Assembly (NCBI GenBank): GCA_031418715.1
Contig: JANOJL010000058.1
Coordinates: forward strand, 22,122-86,121
Length of the DNA: 64,000 nucleotides
Direction: 5' to 3'
Source of the DNA: JANMDU01 sp031418715
GTDB taxonomy: Bacteria > Pseudomonadota > Gammaproteobacteria > Burkholderiales > Burkholderiaceae_C
The notes beneath the pieces are model-generated. The model was not told the origin of the DNA. It saw only the letters and a list, made by a program, of their open reading frames with translations, and did no database searches. A program made the position numbers and the translations under genes. Shown here one piece after another: positions 27,025-36,600 of this stretch (positions are counted from its first letter, which is position 1; every line of letters starts with the position of its first letter).

Positions 27025-27929
27025 GCGGCTGCTCCCATCACATCCAGGAACACATCTTCCAAGTCTGCCTTGCGAATTTCCACGTCTTGCGCCTCAATCC
27101 CCGCGCTGCGCACAGCGGCGAGGTATTGCTCAATTTCCAGTGCGTTGTGCGCGGGGAACTGCACAATGCGGCCCGTAATCCTTGCCTTTGCGGCAAGATC
27201 GCTAGGGAGTTCGCTATCAATTTTGAAGCGAAGTACATTCGATGAAGCGGCTTTCAAAAGCGTCGATGTTTTTTCTAGCGCCACTACTTTGCCATTTTTG
27301 AGCATCGCCAAGCGGCCACACAGCGCCTCGGCTTCTTCCAAATAATGCGTGGTGAGCAACACGGTTGAGCCCAACTTATTGAGCTTGGCGATGAATTGCC
27401 AAAGCGTTTGCCGCAGCTCTACATCCACGCCTGCCGTAGGCTCGTCGAGCACGATCACGGGTGGCTTGTGTACCAAAGCCTGTGCCACCAACACGCGCCG
27501 TTTCATGCCGCCCGAGAGCTGGCGCATATTGGCATCTTGCTTGTCGGTGAGCCCCAAGCTGTGCAGCAATTCGTCAATCCAATCGTCGTTGTTTTTCACA
27601 CCGAAGTAGCCCGACTGAATACGCAGCGATTCGCGCACACTGAAAAATGGATCAAACACCAATTCTTGCGGCACGACGCCCAGCGCTTTGCGGGCGGCGG
27701 CGAAATCTTTTTGCACATCGTGGCCATGCACGGTGATCGTGCCTTCTGTGGCGCGCGTGAGACCAGCCAAAATACTGATGAGTGTGGTTTTGCCTGCGCC
27801 ATTGGGCCCGAGTAAGCCAAAGAATTCACCCTCCTCAATCTGGAGGCTGACGCTTTGCAGGGCGCTGATGCTGCCACGTGTTCCTTCGTAGCGCTTAGTG
27901 ACGGAATTAACTGAAATAGCTGTTGTCAT
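27021..27929 (-). CDS. ABC transporter ATP-binding protein (YadG-like)
   Basis: The 302-residue ATPase has Walker A GPNGAGKTTLIS, signature LSGGMKRRVLVAQA and Walker B VIVLDEPTAGVD followed by the switch histidine in LLTTHYLEEAE. A C-terminal extension of about 80 residues follows the core. It energises the adjacent permease. It is downstream of mlaB with a gap of 66 bp. Confidence 0.94.
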   Translation of the reverse strand: MTTAISVNSVTKRYEGTRGSISALQSVSLQIEEGEFFGLLGPNGAGKTTLISILAGLTRATEGTITVHGHDVQKDFAAARKALGVVPQELVFDPFFSVRESLRIQSGYFGVKNNDDWIDELLHSLGLTDKQDANMRQLSGGMKRRVLVAQALVHKPPVIVLDEPTAGVDVELRQTLWQFIAKLNKLGSTVLLTTHYLEEAEALCGRLAMLKNGKVVALEKTSTLLKAASSNVLRFKIDSELPSDLAAKARITGRIVQFPAHNALEIEQYLAAVRSAGIEAQDVEIRKADLEDVFLDVMGAAA

Positions 27930-27995
27930 GAACCCTCTATTGTAGGGCTCAGGGCGCTTTTTCTATTTTGAGCGCTAGAGGTGATGTCCTCAATC

Positions 27996-28265
27996 TCAAG
28001 GCGCGGCGGGCAGCAGTTGCGCCACGCCATAAAGCGCCGCAAGCGAGCGCAGCCGGTCCGGCAGGCCGCGCACAGAAAAGCTCTTGCCCTGCAACTGCGC
28101 CTCGCGCCGGCATTCGAGCAACACGGCCAGTGCTGAAGAATCAAATTTCTGCAAGCTCGATGCATCCGCTACCACGGCCTCGGTTTGACTGCGCAACGCC
28201 TGCGCCAGCATATGGGCGCAAGCGCGGGCGTTCGCGTGGGTCACCTCAAAGGGCAAGACGAGCAT
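27996..28265 (-). CDS. mlaB: STAS-domain protein of the Mla system
   Basis: The 89-residue product is a STAS domain with the core VVADASSLQKFDSSALAVLL, in which the residues around FDSSA contact the ATPase. MlaB binds MlaF and supports assembly of the MlaFEDB complex in the inner membrane, which moves phospholipids between the membranes. It follows mlaC after two bases. Confidence 0.92.
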   Translation of the reverse strand: MLVLPFEVTHANARACAHMLAQALRSQTEAVVADASSLQKFDSSALAVLLECRREAQLQGKSFSVRGLPDRLRSLAALYGVAQLLPAAP

Positions 28266-28267
28266 GA

Positions 28268-28879
28268 TTACTTGCGACCTTTGTTGCGCTCGGTCAGCTT
28301 GGTGATCAGTCCGTCAATGCCATTGGCGTTGATTTCTTGGGCAAATTGAGTGCGATAGGTTTCGACCAACCAAATGCTAGCAACATTCATGTCATAAATC
28401 TTCCAGCTGCTGCCCGCTTTTTCGATCCGATAATCGAGCGCGATTGGATCTCCACGTCCCCGAATTTCGGTGCGAACCACGCCTTCGGTATCTTCTGCCG
28501 CAATGCGCACAGGCTTGATCACAATCGTCTGATCTTTCACCTCTGAAAGCGCGCCAGAATAGCTGCGCGTGAGCAACGCTTTGAATTCGTCTTGCAGGCG
28601 TTTTTGCTGCTCTGGCGTGGCCGATCGCCAAGTGCGACCCACGGCAGAAGCCGTCATACGCTGAAAATTCACGTTGGGCATGATTTTGCTGTCGACCAAA
28701 GCGCCGATTTTGCTCACATCGCCTGCTTGAATGGCTTTGTCTGCCTTGATGGTGTCGAGTACGTCAACTGACAAGCGCTTGATGAAGGCATCAGGCGCTT
28801 CATTGGCTTGCGCAATACTCAAGGTGCTGGCCAGCAAGCCAGCTGCGGTAGCAACAGTCAACAACCAACGGCGGTTCAT
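28268..28879 (-). CDS. mlaC: Periplasmic phospholipid-binding protein
   Basis: MlaC shuttles phospholipids across the periplasm between MlaA and the MlaFEDB complex. The 203-residue product has a Sec signal peptide (NRRWLLTVATAAGLLASTL, cleavage likely after AQA) and the conserved segment SKIMPNVNFQRMTASAVGRT and YDMNVASIWLVETYRTQF. It precedes mlaB and follows mlaA by about 180 bp with no gene between. Confidence 0.94.
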   Translation of the reverse strand: MNRRWLLTVATAAGLLASTLSIAQANEAPDAFIKRLSVDVLDTIKADKAIQAGDVSKIGALVDSKIMPNVNFQRMTASAVGRTWRSATPEQQKRLQDEFKALLTRSYSGALSEVKDQTIVIKPVRIAAEDTEGVVRTEIRGRGDPIALDYRIEKAGSSWKIYDMNVASIWLVETYRTQFAQEINANGIDGLITKLTERNKGRK

Positions 28880-29055
28880 AGAATTCCTTTTAAAGCCCAG
28901 CCAACTGGCAAGGCATACAGTGACAACGTTTGGAGTGCCATTTGGGGGGACAAAGTTGCAGACATGTGCATTTGGCGGGGATTTTTACAAATGGTTGACA
29001 TCACAAGCGTATTGAAAAAAACAGATTGAATCATGTTTAATACAAGAGCGCTTAC

Positions 29056-29814
29056 TCACTTCTTGATCTCGTCTGTCTGTTTGGATGGCGGTTCGTCATT
29101 TTCTGATTGACCTGGACGAAAGATTTCAGCGCGGCGTTTTTGCAGGAAAGCGTCGCGTGAGAAGCTGTATTTATCGAGCGCCATATCGTCAAGCATGTCG
29201 GTCAGACGCAGCAGGCCGGTGCGGGTATCGACAATGCGCAAGACGGTAGCTGCATTGCGTGTTCGCGCGTGGTCAATGTTTGAGACAGGATTGATGCGAT
29301 TTTCAAACGTGATCGTGGTGGCATCGCGCACCGTGCTCGGGCCTAGCAGGGGCATCACCAAATAAGGCCCAGCAGGCACGCCCCAGCGTCCCATGGTTTT
29401 GCCTAAATCCTCGCTATGACGCTCAATGCCCATTTCACTTGCAACATCCAGTACACCGCCGAAACCGAACACGGTGTTGACGCCAAAACGCATGAAATTA
29501 TCAGTCGCGTTTTGCGCACGCAGCTGCAGCACACTGTTTACACCCGACCACAAATCTTCAAAGTTATCAAAGAAATTCGCCACCCCCGCTCTGATCGGCT
29601 GCGGCGTGACGGCACGGTAGCCTTGCGCAACAGGCTTGAGTACAGCCTTGTCCACCCCTTCGTTCACCGCAAACATCTTGCGGTTGAATAGCTCCAAAGG
29701 ATCTGTCGGATTGGCTGCAGGGCCGCTTGCACATCCAGAAATCATACAAAAACCTATACTAGCCGTTATAAAACGTGCGCGGAGTGCTATGAATTTAATA
29801 GTATTCTGAACCAT
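29056..29814 (-). CDS. mlaA: Outer-membrane lipoprotein of phospholipid transport (MlaA/VacJ)
   Basis: MlaA removes phospholipids from the outer leaflet of the outer membrane. The product (252 residues from 29814) has a lipoprotein signal ending in ISGC, with C28 as the lipidated residue, and the VacJ core NPTDPLELFNRKMFAVNEGV plus GRWGVPAGPYLVMPLLGPST. Most of the signal peptide (about residues 4-18) is encoded by a copy of the dispersed repeat. An in-frame ATG at 29841 inside the mlaD stop region would add a basic MERKNKHHL and is an alternative start. It is just downstream of mlaD. Confidence 0.93.
   Translation of the reverse strand: MVQNTIKFIALRARFITASIGFCMISGCASGPAANPTDPLELFNRKMFAVNEGVDKAVLKPVAQGYRAVTPQPIRAGVANFFDNFEDLWSGVNSVLQLRAQNATDNFMRFGVNTVFGFGGVLDVASEMGIERHSEDLGKTMGRWGVPAGPYLVMPLLGPSTVRDATTITFENRINPVSNIDHARTRNAATVLRIVDTRTGLLRLTDMLDDMALDKYSFSRDAFLQKRRAEIFRPGQSENDEPPSKQTDEIKK
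29760..29803 (+). repeat. Dispersed 45-bp repeat inside the mlaA signal-peptide region
   Basis: The plus strand reads TAGCCGTTATAAAACGTGCG then CGGAGTGCTATG and AATTTAATAGTA, a near-complete copy. On the minus strand it is translated as the hydrophobic core NTIKFIALRARFITAS of the MlaA lipoprotein signal. It is as well conserved as intergenic copies, suggesting recent insertion. Confidence 0.85.
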
Positions 29815-29824
29815 GAGGTGATGC

Positions 29825-30325
29825 TTATTTTTTCGTTCCATTCGGGTTGGAATTTGTGTTCCCTGAGCCACTTTCAGATGCTTTGCTAAAGAGAAACTGT
29901 GAAATCAGATTTTCTAAAATTACCGCCGATTGCGTGGCTTTGATCGCATCGCCAGCGGCCAGATTTTTTTCTTCCGCGCCTGCTTCCATGCTGATGTATT
30001 GTTCGCCAAGCAAACCGCTGGTCAAAATCTTCAAGGAACTGTCCTTAGGGAAAGCATAGCCGCTTTGCAAAGCCAGCGTGGCGCGGGCTTGGTAAGTTTT
30101 GTCATCAAGCGTGATGGATTCCACGCGCCCGACCACGACGCCTGCGCTTTTCACAGCTGCTCCCGCCTTCAAGCCGCCAATGTTGTCAAATTTGGCCGTC
30201 ACGCGGTAGGTCGAATCAAAATTGAAGCTCAGCAAATTCGCTGCCTTCAATGCCAAGAAGAGCACAGCCGCCGCGCCAATCAGCACGAAGAGACCGACCC
30301 ACACATCATTTTTAGACCGTTGCAT
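29825..30325 (-). CDS. mlaD: MCE-domain protein of the Mla complex
   Basis: MlaD is the membrane-anchored periplasmic MCE protein that forms a hexameric channel on the MlaFE core. The 166-residue product has one N-terminal transmembrane segment (about 8-28, VGLFVLIGAAAVLFLALKA) and an MCE domain with KFDNIGGLKAGAAVKSAGVV. It lies between mlaE and mlaA on the same strand. The tail is Ser/Asn-rich. Confidence 0.95.
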   Translation of the reverse strand: MQRSKNDVWVGLFVLIGAAAVLFLALKAANLLSFNFDSTYRVTAKFDNIGGLKAGAAVKSAGVVVGRVESITLDDKTYQARATLALQSGYAFPKDSSLKILTSGLLGEQYISMEAGAEEKNLAAGDAIKATQSAVILENLISQFLFSKASESGSGNTNSNPNGTKK

Positions 30326-30354
30326 TTATTTCTCCACACCGTTAGTCGTTTGTC

Positions 30355-31137
30355 TCAAATCGAAAACATCATTGCCGTCAGCATGAAATCCAGCGCCAAA
30401 ACCGACAAACTTCCCAGCACTACCGTGCGCGTGGTGGCGCGAGACACGCCCTCTGGCGTGGGCTGTGCTTCATAGCCTTGCAAGAGCGCGATGAACGTCA
30501 CTGCTAGACCAAACACCATACTTTTCACAATGCCATTGCCCACATCGCGCCACACATCCACACCGCCTTGCATTTGGCTCCAAAACGCGCCACTGTCGAT
30601 ACCAATCATCAGCACGCCGACACAATAGCCACCCAAAATACCTACCGCAGAAAACACTGCCGCCAAAATCGGCATCGCGATCACACCGCCCCAAAAGCGG
30701 GGTGCGAGTGTGCGCCTGATCGGATCAATCGCGCTCATCTCCATGTAGCTCAATACCTCATCGCGCTTCATCAGCCCAATTTCCGCGGTCAACGCCGTGC
30801 CTGCGCGACCCGCAAAGAGCAGAGCTGTGATCACTGGCCCGAGTTCCCGCACTAAACTCAGCGCCACAAGTAGCCCCAGCGAATCTGCTGCGCCAAAGCG
30901 CTGCAAGGTGTAATAGCCCTGCAAGCCGAGCACAAAGCCCACAAACAGACCGCTCACGCCGACGATGGCCAATGAGTAGTTGCCCAAAAAATGAATCTGA
31001 TCGCGGATCAAACCAAAGCGCTTGAAGCTCACACCAAAGAGTGTGATCAGCCGCCACAACAACCGCGTGGCGAGACCAATATTGGCCAGTTTGCCGCGCA
31101 GCGCAAAGCCAATATCCGAAGGATTCAGCCAGCTCAT
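30355..31137 (-). CDS. mlaE: Mla system permease
   Basis: MlaE is the permease of the phospholipid-transporting MlaFEDB complex. The 260-residue product has about five membrane segments and the family motifs VRELGPVITALLFAGRAGTA and EIGLMKRDEVLSYMEM, the latter being the coupling-helix region that meets MlaF. Its start overlaps the mlaF stop (ATGA). Confidence 0.96.
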   Translation of the reverse strand: MSWLNPSDIGFALRGKLANIGLATRLLWRLITLFGVSFKRFGLIRDQIHFLGNYSLAIVGVSGLFVGFVLGLQGYYTLQRFGAADSLGLLVALSLVRELGPVITALLFAGRAGTALTAEIGLMKRDEVLSYMEMSAIDPIRRTLAPRFWGGVIAMPILAAVFSAVGILGGYCVGVLMIGIDSGAFWSQMQGGVDVWRDVGNGIVKSMVFGLAVTFIALLQGYEAQPTPEGVSRATTRTVVLGSLSVLALDFMLTAMMFSI

Positions 31138-31997
31138 GAGCGGCCTCCTGATTTCAAACCCGAGCCAAAATCTTCTTCAATCGTCTTGCCCGGGTAGTGA
31201 AACTTCACAGGCCCATCAGCCTTCGCATTCACAAACTGATGCACTAGCGAATCGCTGCTGTTCATCACCTCGTCGGGCGTGCCCTGCGCAGCAATTTTGC
31301 CGTTGGCCAAAATGATCACGCGATCAGCAATGCGAAAAGTCTCTTCTAAATCATGCGAGACGATGACGCTGGTGATGCCAAGCGCATCGTTGAGCTGGCG
31401 AATCAGCTCGCCCGCCGTGCCGAGAGAAATCGGATCGAGCCCGGCAAAAGGCTCGTCGTACATTACCAATTCGGGATCGAGCGCCATCGCCCGCGCCAGC
31501 GCCACACGCCGCGCCATGCCGCCTGACAATTCACTCGGCATCAAATCTCGCGCCCCACGCAAGCCCACCGCATGCAGTTTCATGAGCACAATATCGCGAA
31601 TCATCGGCTCGGGCAGTTCGGTCAATTCGCGCAAGGGATAAGCCACGTTGTCAAACGCGCTCAAATCCGTGAACATCGCGCCCAACTGAAACAACATGCC
31701 CATGCGCCTGCGCATCGCATAGAGGCCATTTTGATCCAAAGTGGCCACATTGCTGTCATCAAACAACACCTCGCCCGCTTGCGCCTTCACCAGACCGCCA
31801 ATCAGCCGCAGCACAGTTGTCTTGCCGCCGCCCGAAGCACCCATCAGCGCCGTCACCTTGCCGCGCTCAATCGACAGCGTCACGCCGTCCAAAATTTTGC
31901 GCCCCGAGCCATAGCCAAAGTGCACGTTCTTGAACTGAATCAAGGGTGTGTTGGCTGGCGCAGCAGAAGGGGGGGTAGGGGCTGGTATGGAATCCAT
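31134..31997 (-). CDS. mlaF: Mla system ATP-binding protein
   Basis: MlaF powers phospholipid transport by MlaE. The 287-residue product has Walker A GASGGGKTTVLRL, signature LSGGMARRVALARA, Walker B LVMYDEPFAGLD and switch histidine VIVSHDLEE. The start at 31997 (MDSIPAPTP) gives a Pro/Ala-rich N terminus before the ABC core; the frame is open to 32036, inside a strong inverted repeat. It is the first gene of the mla run. Confidence 0.95.
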   Translation of the reverse strand: MDSIPAPTPPSAAPANTPLIQFKNVHFGYGSGRKILDGVTLSIERGKVTALMGASGGGKTTVLRLIGGLVKAQAGEVLFDDSNVATLDQNGLYAMRRRMGMLFQLGAMFTDLSAFDNVAYPLRELTELPEPMIRDIVLMKLHAVGLRGARDLMPSELSGGMARRVALARAMALDPELVMYDEPFAGLDPISLGTAGELIRQLNDALGITSVIVSHDLEETFRIADRVIILANGKIAAQGTPDEVMNSSDSLVHQFVNAKADGPVKFHYPGKTIEEDFGSGLKSGGRS

Positions 31998-32003
31998 GAA
32001 CAA

Positions 32004-32038
32004 GAATGCCTTGCAACGCGAAACGCTGCAAGGCATTC
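32004..32038 (-). promoter_or_regulatory. Strong hairpin immediately upstream of mlaF
   Basis: GAATGCCTTGCA (32004-32015) is the exact reverse complement of TGCAAGGCATTC (32027-32038), with a possible GCG/CGC inner stem. On the minus strand it ends only six bases before the mlaF start, followed by TTGTTC. It could be a weak terminator after gltD or a leader structure that masks the ribosome-binding region, since the nearest purine-rich AAGG lies inside the stem. Confidence 0.5.
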
Positions 32039-32117
32039 AATCATACGGGAAAGCACCTAAGCTTCGCTCCCTACAAAGGTGGAGGTGTTGTAAGTCGTTA
32101 ACGGGTTTGACGTCTCT

Positions 32118-33584
32118 TTACCTGGGCAAATCACTGAATCCCATGAGGAATTCATCCACCGAGCGCGCTGCTTGCCTGCCTTCACGAATTGCCCAAACGA
32201 CCAAGCTTTGGCCGCGGCGCATGTCGCCAGCGGCAAATACGTTGGCCACATTGGTGGCATAGCCACCTGTGAATTCGGTGTGCGCTTTGGCATTGCCTCG
32301 GTTGTCTTTGTCGATACCGAAGGCGTCGATCACGCTGGCGACGGGAGAAACGAAGCCCATGGCGAGGAAGACCATATCGGCTTTGTGAATCTTCTCCGTG
32401 CCGGGGACTTCTGTGAGTTTGCCGTCTTTCATTTCAACGTGAACCGTTTTCAGACCCGTGAGCTTGCCTTTTTCACCGATGAATTCTTTGGTGGAGACGG
32501 CGAATTCGCGCACGCAGCCTTCTTCGTGGCTGGAGCTGGTGCGCAGCTTGAGCGGCCAGTAAGGCCATACGAGGGGTTTGTTTTCTTCCTCGGGCGGCTG
32601 GGGCATGACTTCAAATTGTGTGACGCTGGCTGCGCCATGGCGGTTGCTGGTGCCCACGCAGTCTGAGCCGGTGTCGCCACCGCCGATCACGATGACGTGT
32701 TTGCCGTCTGCGCGCAGCTGGCCTTTGAGTTTGTCACCCGCATTGATTTTGTTTTGCTGGGGCAGGAATTCCATGGCGAAATACACGCCCTCCAGATCAC
32801 GGCCAGGTACGGGCAGATCGCGACTTTGCTCTGCGCCGCCAGTAAGCAGTACGGCATCGAAGTCTTTCTTGAGTTGCTCAGGAGAAATAGTTTCTTTTGC
32901 CCAGTTCGTCACCTTGCTGTCTTTAGGTAGGCTCGCCACCATCACGCCAGTTTTGAAAGTCACGCCCTCCGCTTGCATCTGCTCCACACGGCGATCAATA
33001 TGGCTTTTCTCCATCTTGAAATCAGGAATGCCGTAGCGCAGCAGGCCACCGACGCGATCGTTTTTCTCAAACAAAGTCACGTCATGCCCTGCACGAGCGA
33101 GCTGTTGCGCAGCGGCCATGCCAGCGGGGCCAGAGCCGACGATGGCGATTTTCTTACCTGTCTTGTGCTTTGCAATCAGGGGCTTGACCCAGCCTTCAGC
33201 CCAAGCGCGATCAATGATCGCATGCTCAATGCTCTTGATGCCGACAGCATCGTCGTTGATGTTGAGCGTGCAGGCGGCTTCGCAAGGCGCAGGACAGATG
33301 CGGCCAGTGAACTCGGGGAAGTTATTCGTCGAATGCAAGACGTGAATCGCATTCTTCCAATCGCCCTGAAACACGAGGTCGTTGAAATCAGGAATGATAT
33401 TGTTGACTGGGCAGCCGTTGTTGCAAAACGGTGTGCCGCAATCCATGCAACGCGCGCTTTGCTTTTTGGCGTCGCTGTCGTCCAAACCAATGACGAATTC
33501 TTTGTAATTTTTGACGCGCTCGGGAACGGACTTATAGCCCTCTTCGATACGCTCAAACTCCATAAAACCAGTTGCTTTTCCCAT
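32118..33584 (-). CDS. gltD: Glutamate synthase small subunit (NADPH)
   Basis: GltD takes electrons from NADPH and passes them to GltB for glutamate synthesis. The 488-residue product has the cysteine-rich iron-sulfur region CMDCGTPFCNNGCPV and GRICPAPCEAACTLN, an FAD site IAIVGSGPAGMAAAQQLA and an NADPH site HVIVIGGGDTGSDCVG. It follows gltB, separated by 101 bp that hold a reverse copy of the dispersed repeat. Confidence 0.97.
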   Translation of the reverse strand: MGKATGFMEFERIEEGYKSVPERVKNYKEFVIGLDDSDAKKQSARCMDCGTPFCNNGCPVNNIIPDFNDLVFQGDWKNAIHVLHSTNNFPEFTGRICPAPCEAACTLNINDDAVGIKSIEHAIIDRAWAEGWVKPLIAKHKTGKKIAIVGSGPAGMAAAQQLARAGHDVTLFEKNDRVGGLLRYGIPDFKMEKSHIDRRVEQMQAEGVTFKTGVMVASLPKDSKVTNWAKETISPEQLKKDFDAVLLTGGAEQSRDLPVPGRDLEGVYFAMEFLPQQNKINAGDKLKGQLRADGKHVIVIGGGDTGSDCVGTSNRHGAASVTQFEVMPQPPEEENKPLVWPYWPLKLRTSSSHEEGCVREFAVSTKEFIGEKGKLTGLKTVHVEMKDGKLTEVPGTEKIHKADMVFLAMGFVSPVASVIDAFGIDKDNRGNAKAHTEFTGGYATNVANVFAAGDMRRGQSLVVWAIREGRQAARSVDEFLMGFSDLPR

Positions 33585-33612
33585 GATTCAATCTCTTTTA
33601 GGGCGATATATT

Positions 33613-33655
33613 TACTATTAAATTGATAGCATACTATGCACGTTTTATAACGGGC
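33613..33655 (-). repeat. Dispersed 45-bp repeat between gltB and gltD (reverse)
   Basis: The copy reads TACTATTAAATTGATAGC then ATACTATGCACG and TTTTATAACGGG on the plus strand, the reverse of the common orientation. It sits inside the gltB-gltD spacer and so would be part of the polycistronic mRNA. The following GCTTAAAAAGCTT can form a small palindrome. Confidence 0.85.
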
Positions 33656-33685
33656 AGATGCTTAAAAAGCTTGAACTTTGAGCTC

Positions 33686-36600
33686 TCAAGCAAGTGCTTT
33701 AACTTGCTTGGCTGCCAGCTCAGTCATTGCACGTTTGTATTCAAGTGGTAAGACTTTGACAAACTTGCCGCGCTGCTCTGCCCAGTTGTCTAAAATCTCC
33801 CGGGCGCGCAGGCTGCCAGTCCACTTGTGGTGATCTTCCACGAGTTTTTTGAGCAGCGCATCGTCAGTTTGACTTAGGTGCAGCGGGTCGGTTTGCTCCG
33901 AACTGGAGACGACTTTGCCCAAGCCCACCATGCTGGTGTTGCAGCGCTTGGCAAACTGGCCATCCACGTCATACACATAAGCCACGCCGCCGCTCATGCC
34001 GGCTGCGAAGTTGCGGCCCGTCTTGCCAAGCACGACCACTGTGCCGCCGGTCATGTATTCGCAGCCATGATCGCCTGTGCCTTCAACCACCGCTGTGGCG
34101 CCAGAGAGGCGCACCGCAAAGCGCTCACCACCCACGCCGCGCAAAAAGGCTTCGCCTTCGGTTGCGCCGTAAAGCACGGCGTTGCCAACGATGATGTTCT
34201 CGTGGGCACTGCCACGGAAATCAATGCTTGGGCGCACGACGATACGGCCACCGCTCATACCTTTTCCGGTGTAATCATTGGCCTCGCCAATCAAATACAG
34301 TGTGATGCCGCGAGCGAGGAACGCGCCAAAGCTTTGGCCGCCTGTGCCTTCTAATTGAATGCGGATCGAATCATCTGGCAAACCCTTTGAGCCATAGCGC
34401 TTGACGACTTCGCCGGAGAGCATCGCACCCAAAGAGCGGTTGACGTTGCGCGCCGTCTCAATGAAATGTACTTTTTCGCCCTTTTCCAAAGCGGCTTTGG
34501 ATTTCTCAATCAACTTGAGATCGAGCGCTTTATCCAGCGCATGATCTTGCGTACTTTCATGTTTGCGCGGCACATCTGCTGGCACTTCTGGCAGATAGAA
34601 AACACGGCTGAAATCTAAGCCCTGCGCTTTCCAATGATCAATGCCTTTGCGGGTATCGAGCAGCTCAGCATGGCCAATCAAATCATCAAACTTCTTGATA
34701 CCTAGTTGCGCCATGATGCCGCGCACTTCCTCTGCCACGAAGAAGAAATAATTCACCACATGCTCAGGCTTGCCTTGGAATTTGGCACGCAGCGCCGGAT
34801 CTTGTGTGGCCACGCCCACGGGGCAGGTGTTCAGATGGCATTTGCGCATCATGATGCAGCCCTCGACCACCAACGGCGCGGTGGCAAAGCCCATTTCATC
34901 CGCGCCGAGCAGAGCGGCGATCACCACATCACGGCCAGTCTTCATCTGACCATCGGCCTGGACGCGGATGCGGCCACGCAGGCGATTCAGCACCAGCGTT
35001 TGTTGCGTTTCGGCGAGACCTAATTCCCAAGGCGTTCCGGCGTGCTTCACTGAAGACAGAGGCGAAGCGCCTGTGCCGCCATCGTGCCCCGCGATCACCA
35101 CATGATCGGCCTTGCACTTGGCTACGCCTGCGGCAATCGTGCCCACGCCGACTTCTGAAACCAGCTTCACAGAAATATCGGCTGCACTGTTGGCGTTTTT
35201 CAGATCGTGAATGAGTTGCGCCAAATCTTCGATCGAATAAATGTCGTGGTGCGGCGGCGGGCTGATGAGGCCAACACCAGGCACGCTGTAGCGCAGCGAT
35301 CCAATATAGTCACTCACCTTACCGCCCGGCAGCTGGCCGCCTTCGCCAGGCTTAGCGCCTTGGGCCATCTTGATCTGAATTTGATCGGCGGACACCAAGT
35401 ATTCGGCGGTGACACCAAAGCGGCCAGAGGCCACTTGTTTGATCTTGCTGCGCAGCGAATCGCCCGCTTGCAGGGGAATATCTGCCACGATGCGGCCTTC
35501 GCCGAGCGATGTGCCTACGCTGTCGCCCGCTTTGATCACGGGGATGAAGCGCTTTCCCTTGCCTTCGAGCTTGCCTGCATCCATCTCAGCGCGGTAGCGC
35601 AGCGGATCTTCGCCGCCTTCGCCGGTGTTGCTCTTGCCGCCAATGCGGTTCATCGCAATCGCGAGCGTGGTGTGGGCTTCGGTCGAGATCGAGCCGAGCG
35701 ACATTGCGCCAGTGGCGAAGCGCTTGACGATTTCCTTCGCTGGCTCGACTTCATCAATCGAGATTGCTTTGGTCGGATCAATCTTGAATTCAAACAAGCC
35801 GCGCAGCGGGAGATGGCGCTTGGTTTGATCGTTGATGATCTGGGCGTATTCTTTGTAGGTCGCGGCGTTGTTGGCGCGGGTGGCGTGTTGCAGTTTGGCA
35901 ATCGCGTCGGGCGTCCACATATGGTCTTCACCGCGAACACGCCAAGCGTATTCGCCGCCGACCTCTAACATGCCTTCCAAAATCGGGTCACTGCCAAAAG
36001 CTGCCGCATGCACTCGAATGCTTTCTTCTGCAATCTCAAACACGCCGATGCCACCCACTTGCGTGGCCGTGCCGTAGAAGTATTTCTCGACGAAAGCTTT
36101 GTCCAAGCCTACCGCTTCAAAGATCTGCGAACCGCAGTAGCTCATGTAGGTTGAGATACCCATTTTGGACATAACTTTGTTCAAGCCTTTGCCGACAGCT
36201 TTGATGAAGTTATAGACGGCTTTGTCTGCGTCCATGTCTTTCGTGTGCTTGGTTAGCTCAATCACAGTTTCAAGCGCGAGATACGGGTGAATCGCTTCTG
36301 CGCCGTAGCCTGCGAGCAGAGCGAAATGGTGCGTCTCGCGAGCGCTGCCCGTCTCCACCACAAGACCCGCATTGCAGCGCTGGCCTGCGCGTACGAGGTG
36401 TTGGTGAATAGAAGATGTGGCCAGTAGTGCGGGCACGGGCACGCGCTCTGAGTTCATCGAGCGGTCAGAGACGATGAGAATGTTGTGGCCGCTCTTGATC
36501 GCGTCCACCGCTTCTGCATTGAGCGAAGCTAATTTCGCCTCCACGCCTTCACGCCCCCATGCAGCGGGGTAGGTGATATCGAGCGTGTAGCTTTTGAACT

